From assembly GCF_000980885.2 (NCBI RefSeq), contig NZ_LBDA02000106.1, positions 1-34,479 on the forward strand: a stretch of 34,479 nt of DNA, read 5' to 3'. The notes beneath the pieces were generated by a model that did not search any database, was not told the origin of the DNA, and was given only the letters and a program-made list of their open reading frames with translations. This DNA comes from Streptomyces malaysiense. Lineage in GTDB: Bacteria > Actinomycetota > Actinomycetes > Streptomycetales > Streptomycetaceae. Position 1 is the stretch's first letter, and every line of letters begins with the position of its first letter. The position numbers were made by a program, and so were the translations under genes. Shown piece after piece: positions 14,820 to 24,027 of this stretch.

Positions 14820-17800
14820 ATGGCAGCAGTGATCGAGAACCCGATCATCAATTCGCCGTACGCGGAACCGGCCTGGCACTGGGAGCTGGACCAGCGGGGC
14901 CAGCCGACCGGCGAGCGGGTTGCCGGGCGCCGCCCGAGCGAGACCTGGATGCCCGTACCGCGTGTCAGGAAGGGACGCAAGACCGGCGCCGGCGTCCAGC
15001 ACGAGCTGTTTCTCGACGGCATCCTGGAGGAGCGCAAAGGCCAGGACGTCATCGGTAACATCCGAGCCGAGGTCTCCCGCTGGCGCCAGGCCGGGTATCC
15101 GAACATCACGCCCACGACGCGTCGTCTTCTGGAGTACTGGACGGACGGTACCCGTGAGCGGAAGCTATTCTTCGCCCAGGTGGAAGCCGTGGAGACCGCC
15201 ATCTACCTGACCGAGGTGGGCACGAAGCTCGGCAAGACGTGGATCGGTGCCCACCTGGACGAGGCCAACCAGGAGCACAACGCCGGCCTGCCCAGAGTCG
15301 CTCTGAAGATGGCGACCGGCGCGGGCAAGACCGTGGTGATGGCGATGCTGATCGCCTGGAACACCCTCAACAAGGTCGCCGGCCCGCAGGACCGCCGGTT
15401 CGCCAAGCGCTTCCTCCTGGTGGCGCCCGGTGTGACCATCCGGGACCGGCTGCGCGTGCTGATGCCCTCCGACCCGAACAACTACTACAAGGAGCGGGAC
15501 ATCGTCCCCGCAGACCTGTGGGGTGCGCTCGGTCAGGCTCAGGTGGCGATCACCAACTACCACACGTTCATGCTCCGGACTACGCGGGAGGGTCAGGGAC
15601 TCGCGTCCAAGACCAAGAAGCTGCTCCTGGCCAGGTCCAAGGACGACCCCTTCGTCGAGACGCCCGCCATGATGGTCAACCGGGTCCTGCGCGATCTGGG
15701 CGGGAGCAAGGGCGAGATCATCGTCTTCAACGACGAGGCTCACCACTGCTACCAGACCCGCGGGGCCGCCCTGGAGGGGGCCATCACCGTGGACGAGCTG
15801 AAGGGGGAGGAGAAGAAGCAGGCCGAGGAGGAGAACAAGCACGCTCGTCAGTGGTTCGACGGTCTGAACCACATCATGCGCAAGACCGGCATCAAGGCCG
15901 TCTACGACCTCTCCGCGACCCCCTTCTATCTGAACGGCTCGGGCTACCCGGAGGGCACCCTCTTCCCGTGGGTGGTCAGCGACTTCGGACTCCTGGACGC
16001 CATCGAGTCGGGCCTCGTCAAGATCCCGCGTGTACCGGTGGATGACGACGCGGAACACAAGGATGTCTCGTATCTGAACCTGTGGGAGCACATCAGGGAC
16101 AAGATGCCGACGCGCGCCCAGAAGCCGGCGACGCTCGCGGACAAGACGCTCCCCCCGGTACTGGAAGGTGCCGCCCACAGCCTGTACCGGAACTACGCGC
16201 AGGCGTTCGCGCGGTGGGAGGAGGAGACCCGGGGCACCGGATCCACGCCCCCGGTGTTCATCATCGTCTGCAACAACACGACGGTCTCGAAGTGGGTGTA
16301 CGACCAGATCGCCGGACGTGAGCTCCCGGACGCGGACGGTCTCGGCAAGCCGGGCATGCTGGAACACTTCTCCAACTACGACGCCCAGGGCCGCCGCTAT
16401 GCCGTCCCGCGCACCATCCTGGTCGACTCGGCGCAGCTGGAGTCCGATAACCCCCAGCTCGACGCCCAGTTCAAGGCAGCGGCGGCCGAGGAGCTGGAGG
16501 CGTTCAAGGAGGAGTACCGCACCCGGTTCCCGGACCGCGACGTGGAGGCTCTGAAGGACGCCGACCTGCTGCGCGAAGTCCTGAACACCGTCGGTAAGAA
16601 GGGCAAACTCGGGCAGGACGTGCGGTGTGTGGTGTCCGTGTCCATGCTGACGGAGGGCTGGGACGCCAACACGGTCACGCACATCCTCGGGGTCCGAGCC
16701 TTTGGCAGTCACCTGCTGTGCGAACAGGTGGTGGGCCGCGGCCTGCGCCGCATCTCGTACGCGGTCAACGAGGAGGGGCTGCTGGAGCCGGAGTACGCGG
16801 ACGTGTACGGCATCCCGTTCCAGTTCATCCAGACCGATCCGAACCGGGAGCTGAAGTCCAAGCCTCGACCGGAGCCGAAGCACGTCCGTGCCATGAGGGA
16901 CCGGGAGGACCTGCGCATCACTTTCCCTTGCCTGGAGGGATACCGGGTGGAGGTGGAGGAGGCGCAGTTCTACGCGGACTTCACCGAGGCGGAGCCGTTC
17001 AAGGTCGACGAGGGCGTCGCCACACGGGCCGATGTGGAGGGCATCGTCGGAGAGCAGGCCCGGCACACGCTGGTCGACGGCAGGGACATCCGCGTGCAGC
17101 AGGTCTCCTTCCAACTGGCCAAACACGCAATGGACTTGCTGGAGGATCCGAAACTCGGACGTAAGCCGTGGATGTTCCCGAACCTGGTATGGCTCGCCAA
17201 GGACTGGATCACACACTGCGTCGGCACGGACAACCAGCGCGCCCTGGCGATCATCTCCCAGGTCTCCGAAGAGCGGCAGCGGGCTGCTGAGTTGTTCTTC
17301 GCCGCGCTGAACCGCCAGGAAGGCGACAACACGTCCAAGGTGCTGCCCATCTTCGCGCGCTATGCGCCGGAAGGCTCCACGGACAACGTGGACTTCTACA
17401 CCACCAAGGCGGTCTACGAGGCCGACGAGGACAAGTCGCCGGTGAACTACGTCGTGCTCGACGGGATAGACGGCAACACGTGGGAGCAGATCCTGGCCAC
17501 GCTGCTCGACGGCAACAAGAACGTGCAGTCGTACGTCAAGAACGACCACCTGGAGTTCGCGATCCCCTACCTCTTCGCGGGACGTACGCACCGGTACCTG
17601 CCCGACTTCATCGTCCGGCTGAAGCCCCGGGACGAGGACGACGAGCAGCGCCACCTGATCGTGGAGGTTTCCGGCTCGCGCAAGTCGGCCGGCAAGCGGG
17701 CGGTGAAGGCGGAGACCGCGCGGATGTGGTGCGCGGCCGTGAACAACCACGGCGGCTTCGGCAAGTGGGGCTATGTCGAGCTGTCTCAGAACCCGACCAC

Positions 17801-18038
17801 GTTCAAGTCCGGCCTGGCGGCCGCGATCGAGTCGCTCTACGGCGACGGGGCGTTGACGGGTCTGTGCGAGGAAGGGCTCAAGAGCGTGGACAGGCTCAAG
17901 AGCGACGATATCGAAGCGGACTGGGGCGACGACGACTACCCCTGGGACGACGACCTGTTCAGCGCGGCGCGCGAGGCCGAAGGCGAATCCCGGCAGCGGC
18001 GGCAGCACGACGGCAACGACGACGAGGAAGGGAAGTAA
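14820..18038 (+). CDS. Type III Res-like DEAD/DEAH helicase with altered nuclease site
   Basis: A 1072-residue Res-type restriction protein. ATP-binding TGAGKT (166-171), NDEAHH (304-309), SATPF (365-369), SMLTEGWDANTV (608-619) and QVVGRGLRR (636-644) are all intact. The C-terminal nuclease region has YLPDF (D929), then IVEVSGSRK at 947-955. A standard site needs ExK, but here E949-V950 is followed by S951, so the catalytic lysine is missing or shifted to K955. The C-terminal end is Asp/Glu-rich. The ATG has AGGGAG upstream. It begins 78 nt after the SF1 helicase gene and ends 5 nt before the methyltransferase gene, so Res and Mod are co-transcribed. It would translocate on or remodel DNA at unmodified sites; cutting by this subunit is uncertain. 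Confidence 0.85.
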   Translation: MAAVIENPIINSPYAEPAWHWELDQRGQPTGERVAGRRPSETWMPVPRVRKGRKTGAGVQHELFLDGILEERKGQDVIGNIRAEVSRWRQAGYPNITPTTRRLLEYWTDGTRERKLFFAQVEAVETAIYLTEVGTKLGKTWIGAHLDEANQEHNAGLPRVALKMATGAGKTVVMAMLIAWNTLNKVAGPQDRRFAKRFLLVAPGVTIRDRLRVLMPSDPNNYYKERDIVPADLWGALGQAQVAITNYHTFMLRTTREGQGLASKTKKLLLARSKDDPFVETPAMMVNRVLRDLGGSKGEIIVFNDEAHHCYQTRGAALEGAITVDELKGEEKKQAEEENKHARQWFDGLNHIMRKTGIKAVYDLSATPFYLNGSGYPEGTLFPWVVSDFGLLDAIESGLVKIPRVPVDDDAEHKDVSYLNLWEHIRDKMPTRAQKPATLADKTLPPVLEGAAHSLYRNYAQAFARWEEETRGTGSTPPVFIIVCNNTTVSKWVYDQIAGRELPDADGLGKPGMLEHFSNYDAQGRRYAVPRTILVDSAQLESDNPQLDAQFKAAAAEELEAFKEEYRTRFPDRDVEALKDADLLREVLNTVGKKGKLGQDVRCVVSVSMLTEGWDANTVTHILGVRAFGSHLLCEQVVGRGLRRISYAVNEEGLLEPEYADVYGIPFQFIQTDPNRELKSKPRPEPKHVRAMRDREDLRITFPCLEGYRVEVEEAQFYADFTEAEPFKVDEGVATRADVEGIVGEQARHTLVDGRDIRVQQVSFQLAKHAMDLLEDPKLGRKPWMFPNLVWLAKDWITHCVGTDNQRALAIISQVSEERQRAAELFFAALNRQEGDNTSKVLPIFARYAPEGSTDNVDFYTTKAVYEADEDKSPVNYVVLDGIDGNTWEQILATLLDGNKNVQSYVKNDHLEFAIPYLFAGRTHRYLPDFIVRLKPRDEDDEQRHLIVEVSGSRKSAGKRAVKAETARMWCAAVNNHGGFGKWGYVELSQNPTTFKSGLAAAIESLYGDGALTGLCEEGLKSVDRLKSDDIEADWGDDDYPWDDDLFSAAREAEGESRQRRQHDGNDDEEGK

Positions 18039-18043
18039 GCACG

Positions 18044-20782
18044 ATGGCCGCTCCCCGGAAGCGCAGTGCGAAGACCGCCGCGAACAGCACCAAGGCCGTG
18101 CAGGCCATAAAGCATGAGGAAACACGAGTGAACAACCCGACGGCGGACGCGTTCGACCTGGTCACGGAAGCGGTCGAGGCTGCCATGACCTGGCGCGGCA
18201 AGCGCGACTTCGCCAAGGACCCCCAGCTTGTCTGGAAGGGCAAGGACGAGCAGGACCGCGAGGACCTGGAGGTCCCGGCCCCGCCGATCTTCCGCCAGGA
18301 GCGGATCGAGCCGCGCTACCTCGTCAAGCAGCTGATGGACGAGACGAAGAGGCGGCGGGAGAGCGAGGGAGGTGAGAGCGCCGGGGAGGAACTCTCGCTC
18401 TTCGGTACCGAGTTCTTCGACGACGGTATCCCGGACGAGCTGGACAAGGTCGACTGGTACAACCACCAGATGAACTGGACCAACCGCATGATCCTGGGCG
18501 ACTCGCTCCAGGTGATGGCGAGCCTTGCGGAGCGGGAGAATCTGCGGGGCAAGGTTCAGATGGTGTATATCGATCCGCCGTATGGGATCAAGTTCGGGTC
18601 GAACTGGCAGGCACGGGCGGACAACTCTCGGGTGCGCGACGGAAAGCTAGAAGATGCGACTCGAGAAGTCGAACAGATTAAGGCTTTTCGCGACACTTGG
18701 GATCTGGGAATCAGTTCCTACCTCACCTATCTCCGCGATCGCCTAACATCAGCCCGCGACCTCCTTACCGAGTCTGGCTCTATTTTCATCCAGATCGGTG
18801 ACGAAAATGTTCATTTGGTCCGCTCGCTACTGGATGAAGTGTTCGGATCTGAAAACTTCGTCTCACTGATTGCTTTCAAGACGACATCTGGGGCGGGAAG
18901 CTTTGCAGGCGGCACTAACGTGCTCGCCTCCGTTGCCGACTACGTCATCTGGTACGCACGGAACATCGACACCGTCAAGTATCGCCAGCTCTACGTACTC
19001 AAGCAGCTCGGAGAATCAGGCGCCAGCGGATACAACTTCGCAGAAACATCTGACGGCACCCGCACAAGATTCAGTTCTACCCCGCCTGAAGGAAGTCGAG
19101 TTTTCACGGCTGATAATCTCACAAGCCAGACAACTCGCGTGGGGCAAACGACCGTATTTCCGGTAACGGTTGACGCTGTCACCTACCGCCCGGCGAAAGG
19201 AGGATGGAAGACCAATCGCGAAGGGATGGAGCGCCTCAAGAACGCAAAGCGATTGATTGGGCTGGGTCGAACCTTGCGCTACGTAAGGTACTTTGATGAT
19301 TTTCCGGCCTTCCCCCGTAATAACCTTTGGGACGACACCACAACCGCAGGTTTCGGAGCAGATAAGGTCTACGTAGTCCAGACAAACACGAAGGTCATCG
19401 AACGCTGCATGCTCATGGCCACCGACCCCGGCGACCTGGTTCTCGACCCCACCTGCGGCTCCGGAACGACCGCCTACGTCGCCGAGCAGTGGGGCCGCCG
19501 CTGGATCACTGTCGATACCTCCCGCGTAGCCATCGCACTCGCCCGGCATCGCCTCATGGGCGCCAAGTACCCCGCCTACCTCCTCGCCGACTCCCTCGAA
19601 GGAAAGGCCAAGGAGGCCGAACTCAGCCAGCAGCCGCTCGACCGCTCGCCCTCGAAGCACGACATCCGCCGTGGCTTCGTCTACGAGCGTGTCCCGCACA
19701 TCACGCTGAAGTCGATCGCGAACAACCCCGACATCAAGGAGGGGATGACCCGCGACCAGATCGACAAGGCGATCAAGAAGCACGCCGAGTTCGAGACGCT
19801 GTACGACCGCCCCTACGAGAACAAGAAGGCTGTCCGTGTCGCCGGCCCCTTCACCGTCGAGTCGCTCTCGCCGCACCGCTCCGTCTCCTTCGGCCAGGAC
19901 ATCCCCGCCTCAGAGAAGGCCGCCGAAATGATGCCGTCCGGCGCCTCGTACGAGGAGACGATCCTGGAGCACGTCAAGAAGGCCGGCGTGCAGAACGGCT
20001 ACCGGAACGAGCGGCTGGAGTTCGAGTCGGTCGAACCGGTGTCCGGGCGGATACTGACCGCCGTCGGCATCCGCAAGGACGCCGAGGAGGGGACACCGGC
20101 CCGCGTCGGTATCGCGCTCGGTCCCGAATACGGAACCGTCGACTCCCTCTTCATTAAGAACGCTGCCCGTGAAGCCCTCAGGTTCGGCGAGATCGATCTC
20201 CTCCTCATCCTCGGTTTCGCTTTCGACGCGAACGCGACCGAGGCGACCAACGAGATCAACCAGGAGCGGGGCGAGTTCTCCGTCATCCAGCAGCGTCAGG
20301 TCGGCAAGATGGCCGTGCTCAACGTCCGTATGAACCCAGACCTCGCCATGGGCGACGAACTCGCCAACACAGGCGCCGGCAACCTGTTCACGGTCTTCGG
20401 CGAGCCCGACATCGAGCTGACGGAGACGAGCGACGGCCAGCTCGTCGCCGAGATCAGGGGCCTCGACATCTACAACCCGACGACGGGTGACGTCCGTGCC
20501 GAGGGCCCGGACGACATCATGATGTGGTCGATCGACACGGACTACGACGCCGAGGCCTTCATCGTGCGTCACGTCTACTTCTCGGGCGAGAACGGGAAGT
20601 CCACGGGGCTCAACCCGTACGAGCGGCTCGGCAAGGCGCTCAAGGGACAGATCGACGACGAGGCGCTGTCCACCCTCTTCACCACGAAGTCCCGCCCCTT
20701 CCCCAAGCCCGAGTCCGGACGCATCGCCGTCAAGGTCGTCAACTACTACGGCGACGAAGTCCTCAAGGCCATCGACATCTGA
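18044..20782 (+). CDS. Type III Mod-like site-specific adenine/cytosine DNA methyltransferase
   Basis: A 912-residue beta-class amino-methyltransferase. The catalytic DPPYG (177-181) precedes the AdoMet-binding DPTCGSGTT (468-476), the order typical of type III Mod subunits and the N4/N6 methylase family. The roughly 290 residues between them should include the target recognition domain. The C-terminal 400 residues are an extension longer than in classic Mod proteins, rich in alpha/beta segments. The ATG at 18044 follows GGAAGGGAAG 5 nt after the Res-like stop. Central codons (residues about 175-450) are much lower in GC than both ends, pointing to exchange of the recognition segment. It would protect host sites and set specificity for the Res-like partner. 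Confidence 0.85.
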   Translation: MAAPRKRSAKTAANSTKAVQAIKHEETRVNNPTADAFDLVTEAVEAAMTWRGKRDFAKDPQLVWKGKDEQDREDLEVPAPPIFRQERIEPRYLVKQLMDETKRRRESEGGESAGEELSLFGTEFFDDGIPDELDKVDWYNHQMNWTNRMILGDSLQVMASLAERENLRGKVQMVYIDPPYGIKFGSNWQARADNSRVRDGKLEDATREVEQIKAFRDTWDLGISSYLTYLRDRLTSARDLLTESGSIFIQIGDENVHLVRSLLDEVFGSENFVSLIAFKTTSGAGSFAGGTNVLASVADYVIWYARNIDTVKYRQLYVLKQLGESGASGYNFAETSDGTRTRFSSTPPEGSRVFTADNLTSQTTRVGQTTVFPVTVDAVTYRPAKGGWKTNREGMERLKNAKRLIGLGRTLRYVRYFDDFPAFPRNNLWDDTTTAGFGADKVYVVQTNTKVIERCMLMATDPGDLVLDPTCGSGTTAYVAEQWGRRWITVDTSRVAIALARHRLMGAKYPAYLLADSLEGKAKEAELSQQPLDRSPSKHDIRRGFVYERVPHITLKSIANNPDIKEGMTRDQIDKAIKKHAEFETLYDRPYENKKAVRVAGPFTVESLSPHRSVSFGQDIPASEKAAEMMPSGASYEETILEHVKKAGVQNGYRNERLEFESVEPVSGRILTAVGIRKDAEEGTPARVGIALGPEYGTVDSLFIKNAAREALRFGEIDLLLILGFAFDANATEATNEINQERGEFSVIQQRQVGKMAVLNVRMNPDLAMGDELANTGAGNLFTVFGEPDIELTETSDGQLVAEIRGLDIYNPTTGDVRAEGPDDIMMWSIDTDYDAEAFIVRHVYFSGENGKSTGLNPYERLGKALKGQIDDEALSTLFTTKSRPFPKPESGRIAVKVVNYYGDEVLKAIDI
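18560..19400 (+). other. Low-GC mosaic patch inside the methyltransferase gene
   Basis: GC counted by hand in 60-base blocks is about 65% at 18481-18540, then 43-55% in the blocks checked between 18541 and 19380, then 62% rising to above 70% from 19441. Rare codons such as CTA and AGA occur inside. The patch runs from the DPPY motif almost to the AdoMet motif, the part that carries target recognition. This is the pattern of recombinational domain swapping between methyltransferases. Confidence 0.75.
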
Positions 20783-20788
20783 CACCAC

Positions 20789-20827
20789 CGGGTGGGGTGC
20801 GTACCGCCACGGCACGCACCCCACCCG
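20789..20827 (+). terminator. Strong hairpin between methyltransferase and helicase-nuclease genes
   Basis: CGGGTGGGGTGCGT (20789-20802) pairs perfectly with ACGCACCCCACCCG (20814-20827) around an 11-nt loop. It starts 7 nt after the methyltransferase stop. It has no U-run, as is usual for actinobacterial terminators. It should end or attenuate the type III transcript, so the next gene probably has its own promoter or is read at a lower level. Confidence 0.75.
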
Positions 20828-20901
20828 CCACCGATCACGCCACACGAAAGCGCCACGTCACCGCACCAGCACCAGCACAACAGCCAGTTTCGGGGGGAAC
20901 A

Positions 20902-23667
20902 GTGCAGTTCACGGACGCCCAGCGCACCGCCATCGACACCCACGACGACAACCTCCTCATCGTCGCCTGCGCCGGTTCCGGCAAGACGGAGGTGATCTCG
21001 CAACGGATCGCCCGCCTGATCGGGCGGCCCGGTGTCCAGCCCAGGAACATCGTCGCCTTCACCTTCACCGAGAAGGCCGCAGGCGAGTTGAAGGAGCGTG
21101 TGCACACACGGATCCGCGAACTCCACGGCGAGGTGCACGGCCTGGCCGAGATGTACATCGGCACCATGCACGGCTACGCCCTCGACCTGCTGCACAGCCA
21201 CGTGCCCGAGGCGTTCAAGTACAACGTCCTCAACGACGTGCAGACCCGCCTGATCATCGACAAGTACAGCACCCAGTCAGGGCTGACCACGACGAGCGCG
21301 ATCGTCCAGGGAACCCCGAAGCCCCTGCGGCGCTGGGTCAACTCCAAGCTGTACCAGCAGGTCATGTCGATCCTCCGGGAGGACGACGTAGATCTGGACG
21401 GGCTCCGCCCCGACGTGGCGGACGGGCTCGACAAGTACATGCGACTGCTCAGCGACCGCGCGTACTTCGACTACACAGCCATCCTCCACAACACCGCGGT
21501 CCTGCTCAATGACGACAACGACGAGGGCGACGAGTCCGTCCTGAGCCTTCAGCGGCACGTCAAGGAGACCGTCAGGTACGTCGTCGTCGACGAGTACCAG
21601 GACACCAACCCGGTCCAGGAGCAGCTGATCCGCGGGCTCACCCGCCACGGGGCGAACCTCTGCGTGGTCGGTGACGACGACCAGACGATCTACCAGTGGC
21701 GCGGCAGTGCTGTCGAGAACATCCTCACGATCGAGAACCGCTACCCAGGCGTCCGCCGAGCCACGCTGAACGAGAACTTCCGCTCCAGCCCCGCCATCGT
21801 CGACCTCGCGCGCCGAGTCGTCGAGCAGATTCCGCCTGGCGAACGCCTCAGCAAGGCGATGACGGCCGCCGGCCACCAGACTTTCGAGCGCGGCGACCTG
21901 CTGGCACTCGAATTCCCGGACACGGAGGCGGAGGCCGGCTGGCTCGTGGACCGCATGGAACGGCTGCGCGGCGTGCCGTTCCAGGACCGGGAAGGCAGCG
22001 AACCCCGGGGACTCGACTGGTCCGACTTCGCCGTCCTGTTCCGCTCCGTTAAGGCCGACGCCGGCCCGCTCGTCGAAGAGCTCCGACGCCGCGACATCCC
22101 ATATGTCATCAAGGGCCTGACCAAGCTCTTCGAGACACCGGAGGTCCAGGCGGCAGTCAGCTGCTTCCGGTTCGTCGCGGGGGAGGCCGACGAGCAGGAC
22201 GTGATCGACGCATGGATCGACGCCGGCGTCGGGCTCACGGAGGGTGATGTCCGCGCCGGACTCCCCGTGCTCACCGCGGCCATGCGGTGGGACGCGTCCA
22301 AGCCCTGGGACTCCACCACGCTCCAAGGCGTCTTCCTTGATTTCCTCGAAGCCGTCGAGCTGCGCGAGGAGCGTGTTCCGCGCGAGCGGGGCGAACTCGT
22401 CTACTACAACCTCGGTCGCTTCTCCACCGCGATCGGGGACTTCGAGCGCATCCACCTCACCAGCGAGCCCCAGCAGCGGTTCGACGCGTTCGCCAAGTGG
22501 GTCGAGTACCAGGCTCCCGACTACTACGAGGAGTCCGACGGGGACAACGGCTACGCCCAGCCCAACGCCGTCGTCATCGCCACCGTCCACCAGGCCAAGG
22601 GCATGCAGTGGCCGGCCGTCTTTCTGCCCGCCCTGCGCAAGAACACCTTTCCCGCCTCCGGCCGGGGCGGACTCGGCGTATTCCACGTGGTCGAAGAGAG
22701 CCTCGTCCCGGGCGCGGCCCGCTACCGGGGCACCGAGGCGGACGAGCGCCGCCTGTTCTACGTCGCCGTCACCCGCGCCCAGAAGTACCTGGCACTCTCC
22801 TTCGCCCCCACGGAGAAGCGCACAGGCAAGAAGCGTTCGGACTTCTTCAACGAGGCCACGCAGGTGCACACCGTCCTGACCCGCGAGGTCCACCCTTCCC
22901 CCGACGGACGGCTCACGCCAACCCCCATGCGCGGTATCCCCGAGGTCGTCATGTCCTTCTCGGACCTGAAATACCTCTTCGAGTGCCCGTACTCCTTCAA
23001 GCTCCGCCTTCTGTACGGCTTCGACTCGCCTCTGCAGAAGGAACTCGGCTTCGGCAAGTCGCTCCACGACGTCATGGCGGAGATCCACAAACGGGCCATC
23101 GAGGGCGACATCGCTGCCCCGGAGGAGGCGGAGGACCTGGTGGACCGTCACCTCAACCTCCCCTTCGCGAACAAAGCGGCGGCAGACCAGCTCCGCCCCG
23201 CCGCCGAGACGGCCGTGCGGCGCTACCTGGAACGTCACGGCGCGACCCTGCACCAGACGAGATACTCCGAGCAGCCCGTCGAGATCCACCCGGTCCCCGG
23301 CGTCACCGTCACCGGCCGAGTCGACCTGATCAAGCGACTGGACACGAACGAGACGTCGGTCGTCGACTTCAAGTCGAGCGAGCGCGCTCAGGCCGAGAAC
23401 CTCACCCGTGACCAACTGCACCTGTACGTGCTCGGGTACCGGGAGCTGACGGGCCAGAACGCGGATGTCGTAGAGGTCCTCAACCTCGATAAGGCAGGAC
23501 GTGACACGCGCGAAATGGTGGACCCGGAGGTCATGACCGACCTCAGCAAGCGGGTCACGGAGGCTGCGGACTCCTTGCGCACCAACCGGCTACCCCGCCT
23601 GGACAGTTGGTGTTCGTCCTGCGCCGGCTGCGACTTCGCTGGCATCTGCCGAAGCCGCGAAAGTTGA
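20902..23667 (+). CDS. UvrD/PcrA-like helicase fused to RecB-type Fe-S nuclease
   Basis: A 921-residue helicase-nuclease. Helicase motifs: ACAGSGKT (22-29), VVDEYQDT (228-235), GDDDQTIYQWRG (257-268), TVHQAKGMQWP (561-571) and RLFYVAVTRA (617-626). The C-terminal nuclease has C695 (ECPYSFK), H722, D808, DFK (D822, K824), QxxxY (Q838, Y842) and cysteines C904, C907, C910, C916, so it is complete with an Fe-S clamp, as in AdnAB and AddAB subunits. I chose the GTG at 20902 with GGGGGAACA ahead; the upstream open frame overlaps the methyltransferase and is a shadow. It lies 119 nt after the methyltransferase, behind a strong hairpin. It may degrade DNA ends opened by the Res-like system (inference). 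Confidence 0.88.
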   Translation: MQFTDAQRTAIDTHDDNLLIVACAGSGKTEVISQRIARLIGRPGVQPRNIVAFTFTEKAAGELKERVHTRIRELHGEVHGLAEMYIGTMHGYALDLLHSHVPEAFKYNVLNDVQTRLIIDKYSTQSGLTTTSAIVQGTPKPLRRWVNSKLYQQVMSILREDDVDLDGLRPDVADGLDKYMRLLSDRAYFDYTAILHNTAVLLNDDNDEGDESVLSLQRHVKETVRYVVVDEYQDTNPVQEQLIRGLTRHGANLCVVGDDDQTIYQWRGSAVENILTIENRYPGVRRATLNENFRSSPAIVDLARRVVEQIPPGERLSKAMTAAGHQTFERGDLLALEFPDTEAEAGWLVDRMERLRGVPFQDREGSEPRGLDWSDFAVLFRSVKADAGPLVEELRRRDIPYVIKGLTKLFETPEVQAAVSCFRFVAGEADEQDVIDAWIDAGVGLTEGDVRAGLPVLTAAMRWDASKPWDSTTLQGVFLDFLEAVELREERVPRERGELVYYNLGRFSTAIGDFERIHLTSEPQQRFDAFAKWVEYQAPDYYEESDGDNGYAQPNAVVIATVHQAKGMQWPAVFLPALRKNTFPASGRGGLGVFHVVEESLVPGAARYRGTEADERRLFYVAVTRAQKYLALSFAPTEKRTGKKRSDFFNEATQVHTVLTREVHPSPDGRLTPTPMRGIPEVVMSFSDLKYLFECPYSFKLRLLYGFDSPLQKELGFGKSLHDVMAEIHKRAIEGDIAAPEEAEDLVDRHLNLPFANKAAADQLRPAAETAVRRYLERHGATLHQTRYSEQPVEIHPVPGVTVTGRVDLIKRLDTNETSVVDFKSSERAQAENLTRDQLHLYVLGYRELTGQNADVVEVLNLDKAGRDTREMVDPEVMTDLSKRVTEAADSLRTNRLPRLDSWCSSCAGCDFAGICRSRES

Positions 23668-23776
23668 CTGGACTCTGCCATCCCACCTGAGAGCCCGTTC
23701 CCGGCCTGTGCCAGGGCACGGGAAGCCCCAGCCCCAGTTGGGCGTACGCAGTTCGGTACGCGGCATTGCCGCCGGT

Positions 23777-23812
23777 GTGATGCGGGATCGGGCGGCACCG
23801 CTCCCGCATCAC
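23777..23812. terminator. Terminator between convergent genes
   Basis: GTGATGCGGGA (23777-23787) and TCCCGCATCAC (23802-23812) are perfect 11-bp arms, with a further GCGG/CCGC inner stem. The hairpin lies between the helicase-nuclease gene (plus) and the DUF397 gene (minus), so it can serve both. Confidence 0.7.
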
Positions 23813-23841
23813 CTGTCATCGGCCATCGACGCCTACACCGC

Positions 23842-24027
23842 TCAAACCTCCGTCACGAACCCCACGAACCGCGACCACCCCTCACGCCCCACCGCGAAGT
23901 GAGGGCGCGCCACGTCCTTGGAGTCCCGTACGCAGATGGCCTGTTCGGTGACGGCGACCTCGACGCAGCTGTCGCCCTGGGTGCCGCTGTAGCTGGACTT
24001 GAACCAGGCCAGTTCCGTCGTGCTCAT
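23842..24027 (-). CDS. DUF397 small protein
   Basis: A 61-residue protein with the DUF397 hallmarks WFKSSYSG near the N terminus, GDSCVEVA in the middle and VRDSKD before an aromatic C-terminal end (WSRFVGFV). Streptomycetes carry many copies, nearly always beside a WhiJ-like XRE regulator, whose activity such proteins are thought to modulate. Its ATG overlaps the regulator's stop by ATGA, so translation is coupled. It shares no obvious link with the defence genes. Confidence 0.9.
   Translation of the reverse strand: MSTTELAWFKSSYSGTQGDSCVEVAVTEQAICVRDSKDVARPHFAVGREGWSRFVGFVTEV

Noticed and set aside
15165..18125. 986-codon minus-strand open frame
   Set aside because: Antisense to the Res-like gene, whose SF2 motifs are unambiguous.
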